The notes beneath the pieces are model-generated. The model searched no databases. It saw nothing but the letters and a program-made list of their open reading frames with translations, and was not told where the DNA came from. Positions 10,110 through 22,035 of a stretch of DNA of 64,000 bases are shown here, in pieces. How positions within the stretch are numbered: the stretch's first letter is position 1; every line of letters starts with the position of its first letter. Source of the DNA: Sepiola atlantica (Eukaryota; Mollusca; Cephalopoda; Sepiida; Sepiolidae); the NCBI GenBank assembly GCA_963556195.1, contig OY744532.1, positions 104,108,583 to 104,172,582 of the forward strand, given 5' to 3'. Both the position numbers and the translations under genes were made by a program.

Positions 10110-11055
10110 CGTAAGGGGGCGTAAAAATGGTGCAAAGTATTATTTTCGGGGAAATAATTTTATCCTTCCTATATCATTATGTGTATTTATATGTTTATCT
10201 GCCCGTGCATAGACCTGATAAGGTAAACATAATTATGTGTATTATTTAATATCACGTTGATTTAAATAATATTCTGAATTCGTGGGTTATCAATATATAG
10301 ATACACAAAGGCTGTTATACACGACGTTTGGAACATCGATGGCATAACTTCGGGATTCGTTTCTATATGTTTATATAATTCCGGAAACGTTTCGAAACTG
10401 TTAACATATACAGATTAACAGAAGTAAGAATTTAAATATTCGCTTATTTATTTACTAAGTTTAATCTAAATAAATACCTCAAGTAAACATTTTTAAAAAC
10501 TATATTGTAAACTCTAGCTCAATTTACCAACATCTACCAAAACATAACTGCCATCCCTCTGATTTAAGACAAATTCTAGTCAATAACACTAAAATTACAC
10601 ATTCTGAAACCAATTTTAAAAAATAAAAATACAGAAAGCTATCTATATAAAAGCACAACAACCTAAAATTAACAACATCACATATAAAAGAAGTGCGAAC
10701 TTTTAAAAATGTTTAACGTAATGCGATTTTGTTCTGTGATGCCATCCGGCGTTGCTGAATTTAAATCGTCAACAGCTTCATGGAATGATGCGGAAAACGT
10801 TCTATGCGCGTTTCTCCACCGTCTTTTTAAAATTCTCTTTTTAATTTTTTTTTTCATTTGCTTTTAACACCTGAGGATGATTCGACGAAGAATCGAAAAC
10901 GTTCGTGAAACCTGTGAGAATTATTAGTTTTCTTGATTTTAATACAAAAAAGACCATCAGAAAAATCAAAAAAATATATAATGGAACAGACGAATTCTGT
11001 TATTTCTTACACTGTTTGCATGAATGAGAAAATGCTGCCTAAATACACACCCACA
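10110..11055. other. Unassigned AT-rich sequence
   Basis: Mostly featureless. At about 10870-10925 there is CTGAGGA, a GATTC/GAATC helix and GAAAACGTTCG, a second variant of the hammerhead-like signature without pairing helix I arms. Confidence 0.5.
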
Positions 11056-11058
<3 letters not shown>

Positions 11059-11148
<90 letters not shown>

Positions 11149-11193
11149 GACAGACAGAGAGAGAGAGAGAAAGAGAAAGAGAGAGAGAGAGAG
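11059..11193. repeat. (TA)n then (GA)n/(GACA)n compound microsatellite
   Basis: About 50 bp of TA is joined to GA, GACA and GAAA repeats, purine-rich on the plus strand. Confidence 0.95.
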
Positions 11194-11214
11194 TAAGATA
11201 ATACTTAAAAGATA

Positions 11215-11425
11215 TAAATAATATCTTTAACCGGTAGACAATCAGGATAAAAACAAAGCTCAGTATAGTGTATAGAGCAATAATATTAATTGAATGACAT
11301 AATAAAATGAAAGATCAATCAGATTTCATTACAGTTCATAAACAAGGGCGCGATGTTACTCCTTGTTTTTAAACTTTAATAAAATCTAATTAATTTCTTA
11401 TTTTATTATATGTCATTCAGTTAAA
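11215..11425. repeat. Palindromic element (family P), copy 2
   Basis: The outer arms TGAATGACATAATAAAATGA (from 11291) and TTTTATTATATGTCATTCA (to 11419) are complementary. The left part shares GGATAAAAAC, AAGCTCAGTATA and TATAGAGCAATAATATTA with copy 1 at 7850-8060. TA tracts lie on both sides. Confidence 0.75.
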
Positions 11426-11430
11426 AGTGT

Positions 11431-11442
11431 ATATATATATGT

Positions 11443-11521
<79 letters not shown>

Positions 11522-11551
11522 CATATATGTATGTATATATATATATATACA
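11431..11551. repeat. (TA)n microsatellite with GTATATA/ATACATAC interruptions
   Basis: About 120 bp of TA, with TATG/TACA variants towards the right end. Confidence 0.97.
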
Positions 11552-11981
11552 TCTTATCGTCTCCCTGGAACGTTTCCGGTTAAGAGCTATTCATCATTGT
11601 AACATAATTCTTACATCGAAGCATGTAATCTAATCCAGTGTGTGTACCCATATACAAAGCCAATAATATCACGAAATGCTTTCAATCTTCTTGATTTTCA
11701 AGATCTCCGTCCATCACCGTGAACAGCGGGATGCGTTGGAGTGGATTCTCTCAAGAATTCTACATTCCTTTTTTCCGTTTCCTTTATTTTCTTTTCCACA
11801 GTGTAGAGAAAAGAGAAATATCGTCCACTATAAAAATGCATTGTAATACGTATGCCCTATGACGGGCATATTCATTTGGAATATGCTCAACCACCACAAC
11901 TGCTAACCGGTAAGATTGATAAGCATGCTCATCTTTCGAGTAAAAATGTCCGTGTGAATAAGCCATATGCAATGAAAGACA

Positions 11982-12424
<443 letters not shown>

Positions 12425-12473
12425 AGTGTTTTAAGGTTCATATTTTTTTAAAAAAAGCATCTATTGTTAAATT

Positions 12474-12733
12474 TAAGAAGGAATAGGTAAAATAAATACC
12501 TTTTTAAGCATTAAGATGCGATATTTCGCCAAAACCTGGCATCCTCGCAACCGAGGATGCCAGGTTTTGGCGAAATATCTGTATCACTTTAAACTAACAA
12601 AAAAAAAATGCTAGTTTTAATAAAAAAAAAGAAAAAGAAAAAAAATCGGTTTCGATTTAATATTTTTCTTTTTTATAAAAAAATTGATATCGCATCTTAA
12701 TGCTTAAAAAGGTATTTATTTTACCTATTCCTT

Positions 12734-12737
<4 letters not shown>
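12474..12737. repeat. Nested perfect palindromes (foldback/MITE-like element)
   Basis: Outer arms 12474-12524 and 12687-12737 are perfect reverse complements over 51 bp. Inner arms 12520-12547 and 12552-12579 are perfect over 28 bp, with a 4-nt loop, and overlap the end of the outer left arm. The spacer to the right arm is A-rich. Both sides are bounded by TA tracts. Two strictly identical arm pairs imply a recent origin or strong homogenisation. No coding capacity is present. Confidence 0.9.

Positions 12738-12796
<59 letters not shown>
12738..12796. repeat. (TA)n microsatellite
   Basis: A TA tract directly abutting the right arm of the nested palindrome. Confidence 0.97.
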
Positions 12797-13870
12797 CATA
12801 TGACGGAGTTTACATGTTTAGATAGAGTTTTGTAAAAATGTACTTTCACCGCAAATAATTAATGGTGAACTGATATTTTTATTATTTAAATATCAATATT
12901 CTACTGCGTTCGCTCTTGCACTTCGCGTAAGGTTTTCAGTGGTAGAGGAACTAAGGGGCTTCTTATTAAAAGGACGTAGCAGAAGAGTGCACTTCCGGTT
13001 GGAGAGTTAATATTTAGAATGAGATACATGTCAACAACTAGCATGCTTGACACACTCGCTATCGCTTACCAATTGAATTCCTATTTACTATTTAGAATCA
13101 CTGAAAAAAAAAGAAAAAACTAATCGATCAGACAAAATAAAATTTAATTTAAAATAGAAATTACTAAATAAATTAAATTTAAAAAAAATCGAATATGCAG
13201 TTTTTATTTATTTTAGTCAATCAATCGAAGTATTGTTTTTTTTTAATTTTCTAGCTGTTTTAAATAAATTATAGCCTTTTTTGTTCATAATAATTTAATT
13301 TAAATACGTGATCATTGAAACGCACCGGGCATACGTGCATTCACTTTTATTATATAGATGAGATTTATTTGGAGAAGGTAGAACGTAGAAGGTTATCAAA
13401 ACATAAACAATTAAGAAAAGTAGAATTTGAAAAAGAACACACATTTTCATTTATAAACATAAGCTTTTAGTATTATCAATTTAAAATTAAATAGTTCCGT
13501 TTGTTTGAATATTGAAAACATGCAATGTAATCTCATCAACAGATTTTAAAATTATATTAAAATATTTTTATTGTTAAAATAATTTAGAGCTCCTCGCATT
13601 TGTTTCACAGAATTTTTATTGACATAAATTTTAATAATTTACTGTTATTTCAGCAAAATCCGATAATTTCGATTTTCAATTTGCTGCGAATAAGAATATC
13701 TGATTAGACTTCAATAGAGTTAAATTATTTGAAATGCAGAGTTATTCACACAGGTCTATCAAGTTATTATATCTCTATTTATATCAAGTTTGGATGTTGA
13801 TACGCTTATATATTTGTATCTATAGGATTCAGTAAGTGTGGGTAATGTGGGCTATATTTCAATTAGTTTT
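12797..13870. other. Unassigned AT-rich sequence
   Basis: Contains GCACCGGGCATACGTGC (about 13323) followed by TTTTATTATATAGATGAGA, which resembles the hairpin-plus-tail ends of some non-autonomous elements. It is too weak to call. The rest is featureless. Confidence 0.4.
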
Positions 13871-13879
13871 GTCTCATGC

Positions 13880-14560
13880 AAATAGAGTAAAAATGGAAGG
13901 AAGCTTATCATGAACATTCAAATGCCTTCGATTTTTTTGAATTTTGGTAATAGCTTCTATTTATCTTCCTCCCACAGCGGTAAGAGGTGACACAAGGTCG
14001 GGAAAGTGGGATTTGAAAAACCAGCGCCCGAGAAGGTGAGCACTCTGGACTACAAAATATGCCTGGGCAGCCCCATCAGCATTCCCTGGTAGAAGCGCCT
14101 CAGGCAGTAAGCGATAACCTTACTACACCTTAAAGAGGGGAGGCAAAGCCTGGGAAAGTGGACCTCCTAGAACTGCACAGAACAAACCCACAGACCGGCG
14201 GAATCATGACCCGAAGGCCAAGACGATACCGGTCCATAGGATTTAATATCCATCGGAACATATACTACACTTTGATTCTGGCCAAAAGGCTCAGTTAGAC
14301 ATCAATTAATAAAATTCCGACAAATTTCAGTTCATACTTGTAACTAAAAATATTGCAGATTTACATTGAATTTCATCCATAATAATTAGATACCAATTAA
14401 TGTATTTTTGGGTTAAGACTCTTCAAGCATAAGCCGTTAATTTTATGCATTTTCTAAATTACAAAATTATGTAATCAACTTTAATCAAAATCGGAATAAG
14501 GCTTCTAGACATAAGATTTAGAAGCGTTTTAGGTTTATTTTCATCTCCGTATAGAAATAT
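13880..14560. repeat. Dispersed repeat family D, copy C, split by a U2-headed insertion
   Basis: The left part (13880-13957) contains CATGAACATTCAAATG. The right part (14296-14560) contains TCAATTAATAAAATTCC, CAGATTTACATTGAATTTC and CGGAATAAGGCTTCTAGACATA. Aligned to copy B at 9.69-10.1 kb, the order is conserved and the inserted block lies between them. Confidence 0.6.
13958..14295 (-). mobile_element. U2-snRNA-headed retroposon, copy 1
   Basis: On the minus strand it begins CTGAGCCTTTTGGCCAGAAT then TCAAAGTGTAGTATATGTTC, close to the conserved 5' end of U2 snRNA (GGCCUUUUGGCUAAGAUCAA then GUGUAGUAUCUGUUC). TTAATATC-like U2 similarity may continue a little further. After about 40-60 nt it leaves U2 and enters a body shared with copy 2 at 16.2 kb (AGTTCTAGGAGGTCCAC, AGGCGCTTCTACCAGGGAATG, GCTGCCCAGGCA). 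It is inserted inside repeat copy C, so the sequence has moved. It is not a functional U2 gene: the Sm site and 3' stem-loops of U2 are not recognisable. Confidence 0.75.
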
Positions 14561-16150
14561 ATAACTGGTGCTAACTGTTCTTTTCAGGGAATTAATAGTA
14601 CACGTCTACGGACTGGTATTCTTTTCTTTTATATTATCATTTATTCCTGTGTAATTTATGATGTACTTAACATGTTATTAAACTACATTCAATGATGAGA
14701 ATCTAATTGAGCTTACTGAAAGTTGTAACTTATTATTACTGTTAAATATCCGGTTCGGTATACGAGAAACTGTTGATGGCAATAGGAACATGCACCTGGC
14801 GATTTTTAAAAGAAAATATAATTATTAAATGACCACAAGGTTAATTGAGTAGATAAATATATCGTAACACCTGTACGGGAAGAAACAACATGCGATCGAT
14901 TATCAAAAGATGAGAAAATCATGGATGACAAATATATATACCTAACATCAACCAGCACCATCGGAAGAAGCGACATAACATAATCAATTGGCATAATAGG
15001 AAATTATGTTTACAAGAAAGAGATGCACCTGGCGATTGTCAAAAGATAAGATACTCATTGGATGACAAAAATGGTACTTTGAATAAAAATAACGCACTTA
15101 AAACAAAAGGACAAGAAACATAATATCAATGTTTAAAGAAGGAGAAACGTTGGAAGATAAAAGGTCATCTTACAAAGTACAAGCCAGGTGCAATTGTATC
15201 ATACCAAGAATAGATAGACACATCTGTTAAATGCTCAAATGATTGAAACTCCCTGGCAAAATAAAAAAAATCCTGGGGACTCGGCTACAGTAACCACGCC
15301 ATACCAGTGGGGGCGTTTAGGTAACCACAAAATTGTTATATATAATAACAACCCAAAATTGTTTTCGAGAGTTTGTTGGCGCTCAGGCCTCGGTAAAGAA
15401 TCGTCAACCATATTATTGTGTGCGCATTTTTATCCTACCGACCACCACCTTCATTCGTCACCAACAAAAAGATGCATCTTATATTTTCATAAGTATCATG
15501 TGTTGTCATTTTTATTAAGCACAACAGCAATACCCACATTACTATCAACGTCAATGTATATGTCTTATTAGGTTCTAATTTATTCGTTTAATAAGAATTT
15601 CTTGGATGTCACAAATGAGTACATCCGGTAGTGATACCATAGATTAAGAGCTTTGTAAAGTATAGAGCCACATCTTTTTAACCATTATTCCAGACAGGAA
15701 CAAAGTTTGAATCGCAGTATCCACCAGAAACTTATCTACAGGTTTAAATACAATCTGCCCTGGCCATGACCTTAAACTGTATCCGGTCGGATGTATTAAA
15801 ATATTTCAAAACAAACACCATGAATAAATATTTGTGTGAATTGTTTTACCAAGATTATGATACTTGGCATTGAAAGACCAGATAAATGGTCGATATGCTG
15901 TAAGAGAAAACAAAATACGATGAATGTGATGCTAGTACCGAGGAGACATCCGTGGTCTTCTCTCAAGTGACAGAAAAATATGGTACGTACATTTAAGTCA
16001 CATAGTAAACAAGAAAAATAACGAACATATTAATATATAAGGTAGTAATAGTCAGAGATGTGCGTGAAACAAAAAAGACACGTGATAAATGTAGAATCAA
16101 TCGTCGAAAGCTAGATTTATCAGGCGTTGTATTTCGCGTTCCCGCCGTTC
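14560..16150. other. Unassigned AT-rich sequence
   Basis: Short direct repeats are seen (GCACCTGGCGATT at about 14791 and 15026, each followed by similar AAAAGATAAGA/ATGACAAA text), suggesting an old local duplication of about 230 bp. No gene-like frame is recognised. Confidence 0.4.
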
Positions 16151-16157
16151 TTCGTTA

Positions 16158-16484
16158 ACTCGAGTATTGATTTACTCCTCTCCAGGAGTTAGGCACAAGG
16201 CCAGTTCTTATCTTACTCCCACAAGTAAGATGTGACTCAAGGTCGGGTCGGGAAAGTGGGGGTTAAAAATTGCCTGGGCAGCCCGGTCGGCATTCCCCGG
16301 TAGGGGCGCCTCAGGCAGTAAGCAATAAACTTACTCCCCCCAAAGAGGGGAGGCGAAGCCTGGGAGGGTGGACCTCCTAGAACTGCACAGGACAGACCCA
16401 TAGACCGGCGTAAATCAAGCCCCTAAGGTCAAGACAGAACAGATACTACACTTTGATCTTAGCCAAAAGGCCAAGACTCGAGTA
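16158..16484 (-). mobile_element. U2-snRNA-headed retroposon, copy 2, with 9-bp target-site duplication
   Basis: The minus-strand element at 16167-16475 starts CTTGGCCTTTTGGCTAAGAT then CAAAGTGTAGTATCTGTTCT (16436-16475), nearly identical to the U2 snRNA 5' end except for one extra A. It then runs into a body of about 270 bp shared with copy 1. ACTCGAGTA occurs exactly at both borders (16158-16166 and 16476-16484), as expected for target-primed reverse transcription. The body is GC-rich with CCTCCCCTCTTTGGGGGGAG-type hairpin potential. U2 functions in the spliceosome; here only its 5' end was reused as the head of a mobile repeat. Confidence 0.82.
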
Positions 16485-17955
16485 GAACATAACGCAGTAA
16501 AATTATATCCATTAGGTTTCCTAATACAGAATTCGAATGACAATTTTCTCTTTACTTTGGAACTGCTATTCAACATAAGTATTATTTGCACGCGGTGATC
16601 CACCCAACTAAACGCTTATGTCGAAAAGAAGAGGGTGATTATGAAAGCGTAATACATAGTTTGCCCCATGCGTGTGTGTTTGTAGTGAAGTTTAAAAGCG
16701 AACCTCAGGTAAATCGGGTTAAAGGGAATGAATAATGCAGAGAATTGTTAATTTGTTAGCTTAATGAATTGACATATGACATATTGGAAGTTTATTCCGA
16801 TCTCCTCGAAGACTTTTAGCGAATGTATATCGCTCTATAACGTTTTAAGGATAAAGGGGCGCTTGGACATCTCGTGCATTTCTAGGTATATTCCAGAAGC
16901 AACTAGTTTTTGATATACATGTTATATATTAGTTATATATTACTTAAGTAACTAAAATATAGTTAATTTTTAACTCATCATTTTCTTTCGCTCCCTGAAA
17001 CTACTAGCGAACCGTTAACATTACAAAGTGAACATATTAACCCTGACATACGGGAGGCGTATAACATCGATCTTTTCTATCAATGAATATATAAGATCTG
17101 AGTCAGTTTCGTGTTTAAGTGCTTCACGACAAAGGTCTAGGAAACATGAAGAAGAGGTGTTTTCTTAACTATTCTGTACTTTCACCTAACAATTTAATTA
17201 ACAATATATACCGTAAAAATGTAATTTAACTTGAAAACTCTATCTGAAAATAGCACGGTCCGTAAACTGCAGAAGGGCACAAAATGTACCATAGGCGGTT
17301 CCGTCTCAATAGAAAAAGGGCAGCATTCTCTATCCATTTTTCTGACCCGAAGAACGACATACCAGATGTAGTATTCAGGTTAAAAGTTGCGTTGGACGAA
17401 TATTAAGATGCTTTATTTATATGTGCACATCTTCTAACAGACTTTTCCCGTTGTTTGTTTACTTTGTTATTATTTGCCAATCAAATGTATTTGATTTATT
17501 TTGATATTCTTTGATCATCTATTCATACATTCAGTTTCGTATGTACACATGTATTTTACTACGCCTGTGTTAAAATACACAAGCGTAGTAAAATAATACA
17601 TTATAAAGGATTCAGCAAACATGAATGACCGCTTTATCTAAATTACATCATGGGTGTATACATTTATCAACTATATAGGACTTACATAAATCTTAATTAC
17701 CTGATAAGGTATACATTCAACATACATGTGTTATATCCCACTTACTACTCTGTGTAGGATAATTTATAAAAAATAATTTCAAAGATGATGTTATCAGTTT
17801 TATTTAGTTTTTTTACTGAGCATTTGTTTCCTCCTTCTTTGGAAAATTCGTCAGTCTGCTCAGTACGTAAAAATACCGGAGATCGGGCTTCTGTATCTCA
17901 GCATTAATGAGTAAGTTATTTGTATTCGTGATAAACATGAATGTCAATCACCTCA
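16485..17955. other. Unassigned AT-rich sequence
   Basis: Contains a short palindrome at 17560-17592 (TTTTACTACGCCTGTGT with ACACAAGCGTAGTAAAA). No other structure or gene is recognised. Confidence 0.45.
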
Positions 17956-17959
17956 GAAA

Positions 17960-18910
17960 AAAAATGCTTAAGCAATACGGATTCCGGGTGGCAAAATAAA
18001 CGACAGATGTACCAACGGTAATGTGACACAGAATCATTTAATCCATGATATATCAAAGACCTTTGATTGAGTCTTGCACAAAGGTTTGCTTCAGAAGTTC
18101 CTAGCTATGGAATATCCGTAAAATGTCTTCTCAACTATTAAATCGTTGCTTATAAATGTAAGCATTGATTGATTAAAGTCTAAATCACGTAAAATAAATG
18201 CTGGCGGGCCTCATACATCCATTGTGTGTCCAACCCTATTCCTGATTTTCATCAATGATCTTGCAAAGTATATTTTTCGATCATTTTTTGAGATCTACGT
18301 TTATGACACAACTGTCTACGACAACACTTCGAAGAGCATTGATGATCAAAATCTCTCTTCCGATATGATGCAAGTGGTGCAATGGTGAAAACGTTTCCTG
18401 TTACTGTAAACACCTTAAAACCAAGCTTGTCTCCTTTCACAAATTACGCACAAATCCTCATTTTGGCTCAGTTGAAATGAATACTCACTTTTTTGAGGAA
18501 GGGCCTTGCTTTTACTAGTACCTATGATAAACTTTCACTCCTGATCTAAAATAGAAGATTTACATCACACCCGTTTTTAGGTCGGTGAACAAATGGTTGG
18601 ATTATTCTATCGATACATAAATTACTTGACTCCTGATGCAATTTTCTACTTGTAAGATTTGGTCTAACATAGACTACTGCTGCATCATCCTTCTCATAGA
18701 AGAGATGTATCTATCATTTTCCTACTCTACCGATATTTCTAGGGTTTGCGCTCATCTGAGCTTCACGCTTTGCCCCCCCCCTCACAACCTCCTCTAGAAA
18801 AAAAAAACTTGTCTTCCTACAAAAACAGCAAAGAACTCTCCTTCATTTCCATCTGTACTTAAAATAAAACAAACCTTCTTTCCATGACAGAGTTTTTCTC
18901 CACGAACAAA
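17960..18910 (+). pseudogene. Reverse transcriptase relic of a Jockey-superfamily-like LINE
   Basis: Frames shift repeatedly, but the order of RT landmarks is preserved. QYGFRVAK with a stop and TTDVPTV near 17975-18020 corresponds to the QYGFRSGRST.TDLLTVI block. ISKTFD with a stop then VLHKGLLQKFLAM near 18050-18112 corresponds to DISKAFDRVWHKGLL. CPTLFLIFINDLAK near 18230-18268 matches the block before the active site. EIYVYDTTVY near 18292-18320 stands where YADDTT(L/I)Y is expected, so the catalytic Asp pair is damaged. GLAFTSTYDK and NIDYCCIIL near 18505-18690 match the thumb segments. Many stops and frameshifts mark it as long dead. No endonuclease domain is seen upstream. Confidence 0.75.
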
Positions 18911-20050
18911 TAACCAGCAATACCACTTTTATGTGATATTTGCCCAGCGTTGGGCATACCGTCTTTCACTAAAATTGGAAGTTTATTGAGAATACAAATT
19001 AACATGCGGCCCCCAATCAGCATGTATAGCTCGCCTAGTATTTCCAAATGGTCACCCACTTTCTACTGGTAAGGCTCATGGTTGCTTAACCTCGGGTGTC
19101 TAATGGAAACCGGTGTGTCAACGTGATTAGGAAGTAAAGCTAACATTTATATCGCGACGACGTAATTTGCAGACGTTTTGTAAGTCGGAAACCGTGCGAC
19201 TCTTTTCGTGAAATCTATTGTATAGCAAATAGTTTCATGTTATTTTAATCTTTCAAAATATTTTCCAGATTGCCAACCACGTAAGGATTTATTCACCACA
19301 TGGGAATATTCGTACGTAAATCATTCAGACCACACGATAATAAAACTCCCTAAGGGGTATGCACTTGATAAACATGATAAATATCATATTTTGGCTATTT
19401 TCCCTACGGCCACTGGGAGCGTTTTTAACTGTTAGCATTTCTCAAAAATAATTTCTCGAAAAATATCTTTATTTTATTAATAAACTGGAGAAAGCATTTC
19501 ATCAGTAAGAACAGATCGAACATTTTTCAAAAAATATAATAAAGCATTCAAACTGTATGCATATTTTTTAATCGCAATAAAATCTATTCGCATTAAAACA
19601 ATAAACTGTCTGCATTATATCAATTATAAAAACTACTGTTCTTTTTTTATTTTCACAACATTCTGGCCTATGTAGCTTCAGACTTTCTTCATGTGTGTCT
19701 TGCCGAGTTCGACAAAGTACACCTGAAGAAGGTCGGAGGTTACATCAGCCGAAACGTTGTGATGAAAAACACTTAAGACGAACACAGTAGTCCGAATATA
19801 CCAATTTCTACGAATTATCAACCCTCATCTGAAAAATTCCGAAGCGTATATATATATATATATATATATATATCACACCTCCATCACCCCCCTTTTCACT
19901 TACTGCTATCCACATTAATTTCACTCTGCCACCGATTTCTCTCAGCCCGGACTTTGGTCCTGCGCTCCCAGTAGTGGCTATTACTTCTTCTTATTAACCC
20001 ATCATGTCAACCCAATATTTCTATGTACTTGCATGACATTTTTCTTAAAA
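18911..20050. other. Unassigned sequence
   Basis: Includes CTGAAGAAGGTCGGAGG...GCCGAAACGTTGTGATG at about 19722-19768, another member of the hammerhead-like CTGANGA...GAAACGTT signature family, and a short TA tract at 19848-19873. Confidence 0.5.
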
Positions 20051-20054
20051 TTAT

Positions 20055-20171
20055 CAAACTGAGGAAGTCTTACAAATAAAGACGAAACGTTGATAAAGAT
20101 ATAAAAAAGAACATAATTTTTGGTTTTTCCTTTTCATTTCCCATTACGTCGGATTACCGTCATCCTTCCTT

Positions 20172-20244
<73 letters not shown>

Positions 20245-20330
20245 AAAATTAAAACACATCCTTTGTTTTTTCCTTTTGCATTTCCCATTACGTCGGATTA
20301 CCCTCATTCTTCCTTTCTTATACATGTATA
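20055..20330 (+). repeat. Dispersed repeat with CTGAGGA...GAAACGTTGATAAA motif, copy 2
   Basis: CTGAGGA (20059-20065), a GTCTT/AAGAC helix, GAAACGTTGATAAA, then CCTTTTCATTTCCCATTACG and TCGGATTACC, then a TA tract (20176-20239). The tail segment alone (CATTTCCCATTACGTCGGAT) recurs at 20279, so the tail plus TA tract is duplicated in tandem. Confidence 0.7.
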
Positions 20331-20529
20331 TATATATACTTATCCAATCACACAAAAGTAAGCGAGTAAAAACTGCTGTACAATTATTTAACGCAATGTA
20401 AAAAGCAAAAAACAAATGAGACTATACACCCTCTTCAATCTTTTATCCATAATGCGCAGTTCTCTTTTTTCTTTCTATTTTCTATACTCATTCAAATGTT
20501 TTCTTTCCTTTTCCTCCTTTTTTAACTTT

Positions 20530-21095
20530 CCACATTGAGACGTTTTCTTTTTCTTTTTCCTTATTTTTTAACTTTCCAGTTTGAGACGTTTTCTTTTTCT
20601 TTTTCCTTATTATTTAACTTTCCAGTTTGAGACGTTTTCTTTCCTTTTCCTTATTTTTTCAACTTTCCAGTTTGAGACGTTTTCTTTCGTTTTCCTTATT
20701 TTTAACTTTCCAGTTTGAGACGTTTTCGTTCTTTTTCCTTATTTTTTTAAGTTTCCAGTTTGAGACGTTTTCTTTCCTTTTCCTTATTTTTTCAACTTTC
20801 CAGTTTGAGACGTTTTCTTTCGTTTTTCTTATTTTTTAACTTTCCAGTTTGAGACGTTTTCGTTCTTTTTCCTTATTTTTTAACTTTCCAGTTTGAGACG
20901 TTTTCTTTCCTGTTCCTTATTTTTTCAACTTTCCAGTTTGAGACGTTTTCGTTCTTTTTCCTTATTTTTTAACTTTCCAGTTTGAGTCGTGTTATTTTTT
21001 TTTTCCTTATTTTTTCACTATCCAGTTTGAGACGTTTCTTTTCTTTTTCCTTATTTTCTAACTTTCCAGTTTGAGACGTTTTCGTTCTGTCTTAC
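20530..21095. repeat. Minisatellite, ~45-bp unit, about 13 copies
   Basis: The unit reads AACTTTCCAGTTTGAGACG then TTTTCTTTCCTTTTCCTTATTTTTT, recurring every 43-46 bp from 20537 to 21073. T-run length varies between units. A Phe-rich repeat frame over part of it is a consequence of the near-45 period. Confidence 0.95.
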
Positions 21096-21105
21096 TTATT
21101 TTTAT

Positions 21106-21854
21106 TTTATTTATCTTAATTATTTTTGACGTTATTTTATATAAATATACATATTAGTGCAGAACACTGGCAAAGGGTAAATCTCTCCGGCATTATTGAC
21201 AAAGAGTATATAAGTAAGTAATATCTACAATATTGTTTTTAAATGACATGTTCTAGCCATTATTTCCTAAGGCGAGTAAGAACTTTCAACTTAAATGAAG
21301 AACGAAAATTGACATTAACAAGATATACTTTTTTTTTAATGTTTTGATTTTTTTATCATTATTTTTTATCAAATCTATTTTATGACTCAGTCTACGCTCA
21401 CAATGATACCTTAATTTACCTGAGTGTGTTTATTTTCAGGTCGTGACTCTTACTTCTTCCTTATAGATGGGAGTTGTGTCGTCGACTGCTAAATCAAGAG
21501 TTTCTTTTAGGCCTACCTTTCCAGGGGATGTAAAGGTCAGTCTACCAGCAAGTAGACAGGTCTCCCTCACCCGGACAGATTTCAGGAATCGACAAATGTA
21601 GGAAGATAGCTTGACAACACTAAGTAGCAGGTGCGCTACGCACATAGCTTCGAGCGAAAATAGTAGAGGTCAGCCAACCCGAAGAACAAGTATCATACGA
21701 AAGACAAAAGAGAACAATTTCATTTTACAATTTGTTCTAACTATGTTTTCGTGTTTTTCCAAGTCTGAATTTCATTCACAAAGGAAAATAAAGTTGTTTT
21801 TACTTTGATCCTATGAAATGACACGATAGATATTTTTCCTCAGTAATATTTTAA

Positions 21855-21856
<2 letters not shown>
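21106..21856. other. Unassigned sequence
   Basis: No recognised element. The segment 21430-21700 is less AT-rich, but its frames of 60-70 codons lack known domains. Confidence 0.4.
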
Positions 21857-21917
<61 letters not shown>

Positions 21918-22035
21918 GATAAAGAGTGAAAAAAGTGTTCCGATGTAATAGAAATTGAAAAAGTAAAACCAAAAAATATTATTTCTGTATTTGTCAACGT
22001 TTTGTCTTTACTATAAGACTTCATCTCGATGATTG
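21857..22035 (-). repeat. TA tract plus copy 3 of the GAAACGTTGATAAA repeat family
   Basis: A TA tract at 21857-21915 is followed, on the plus strand, by the reverse complement of the TTTTTCACTCTTTATCCC tail and then TGTCAACGTTTTGTCTTTACT and TTCATCTCGATG. In minus orientation this is motif, tail, TA tract, the same order as copies 1 and 2. GAAA has decayed to AAAA. Confidence 0.65.

Noticed and set aside
13310..13370. Helitron-like 3' end (GCACCGGGCATACGTGC plus TTTTATTATATAGATGAGA)
   Set aside because: The hairpin is weak and there is no CTRR terminus.
16436..16475. Functional U2 snRNA gene
   Set aside because: Only the 5' ~40 nt match; the Sm site and 3' stem-loops are not recognisable and the block has target-site duplications.
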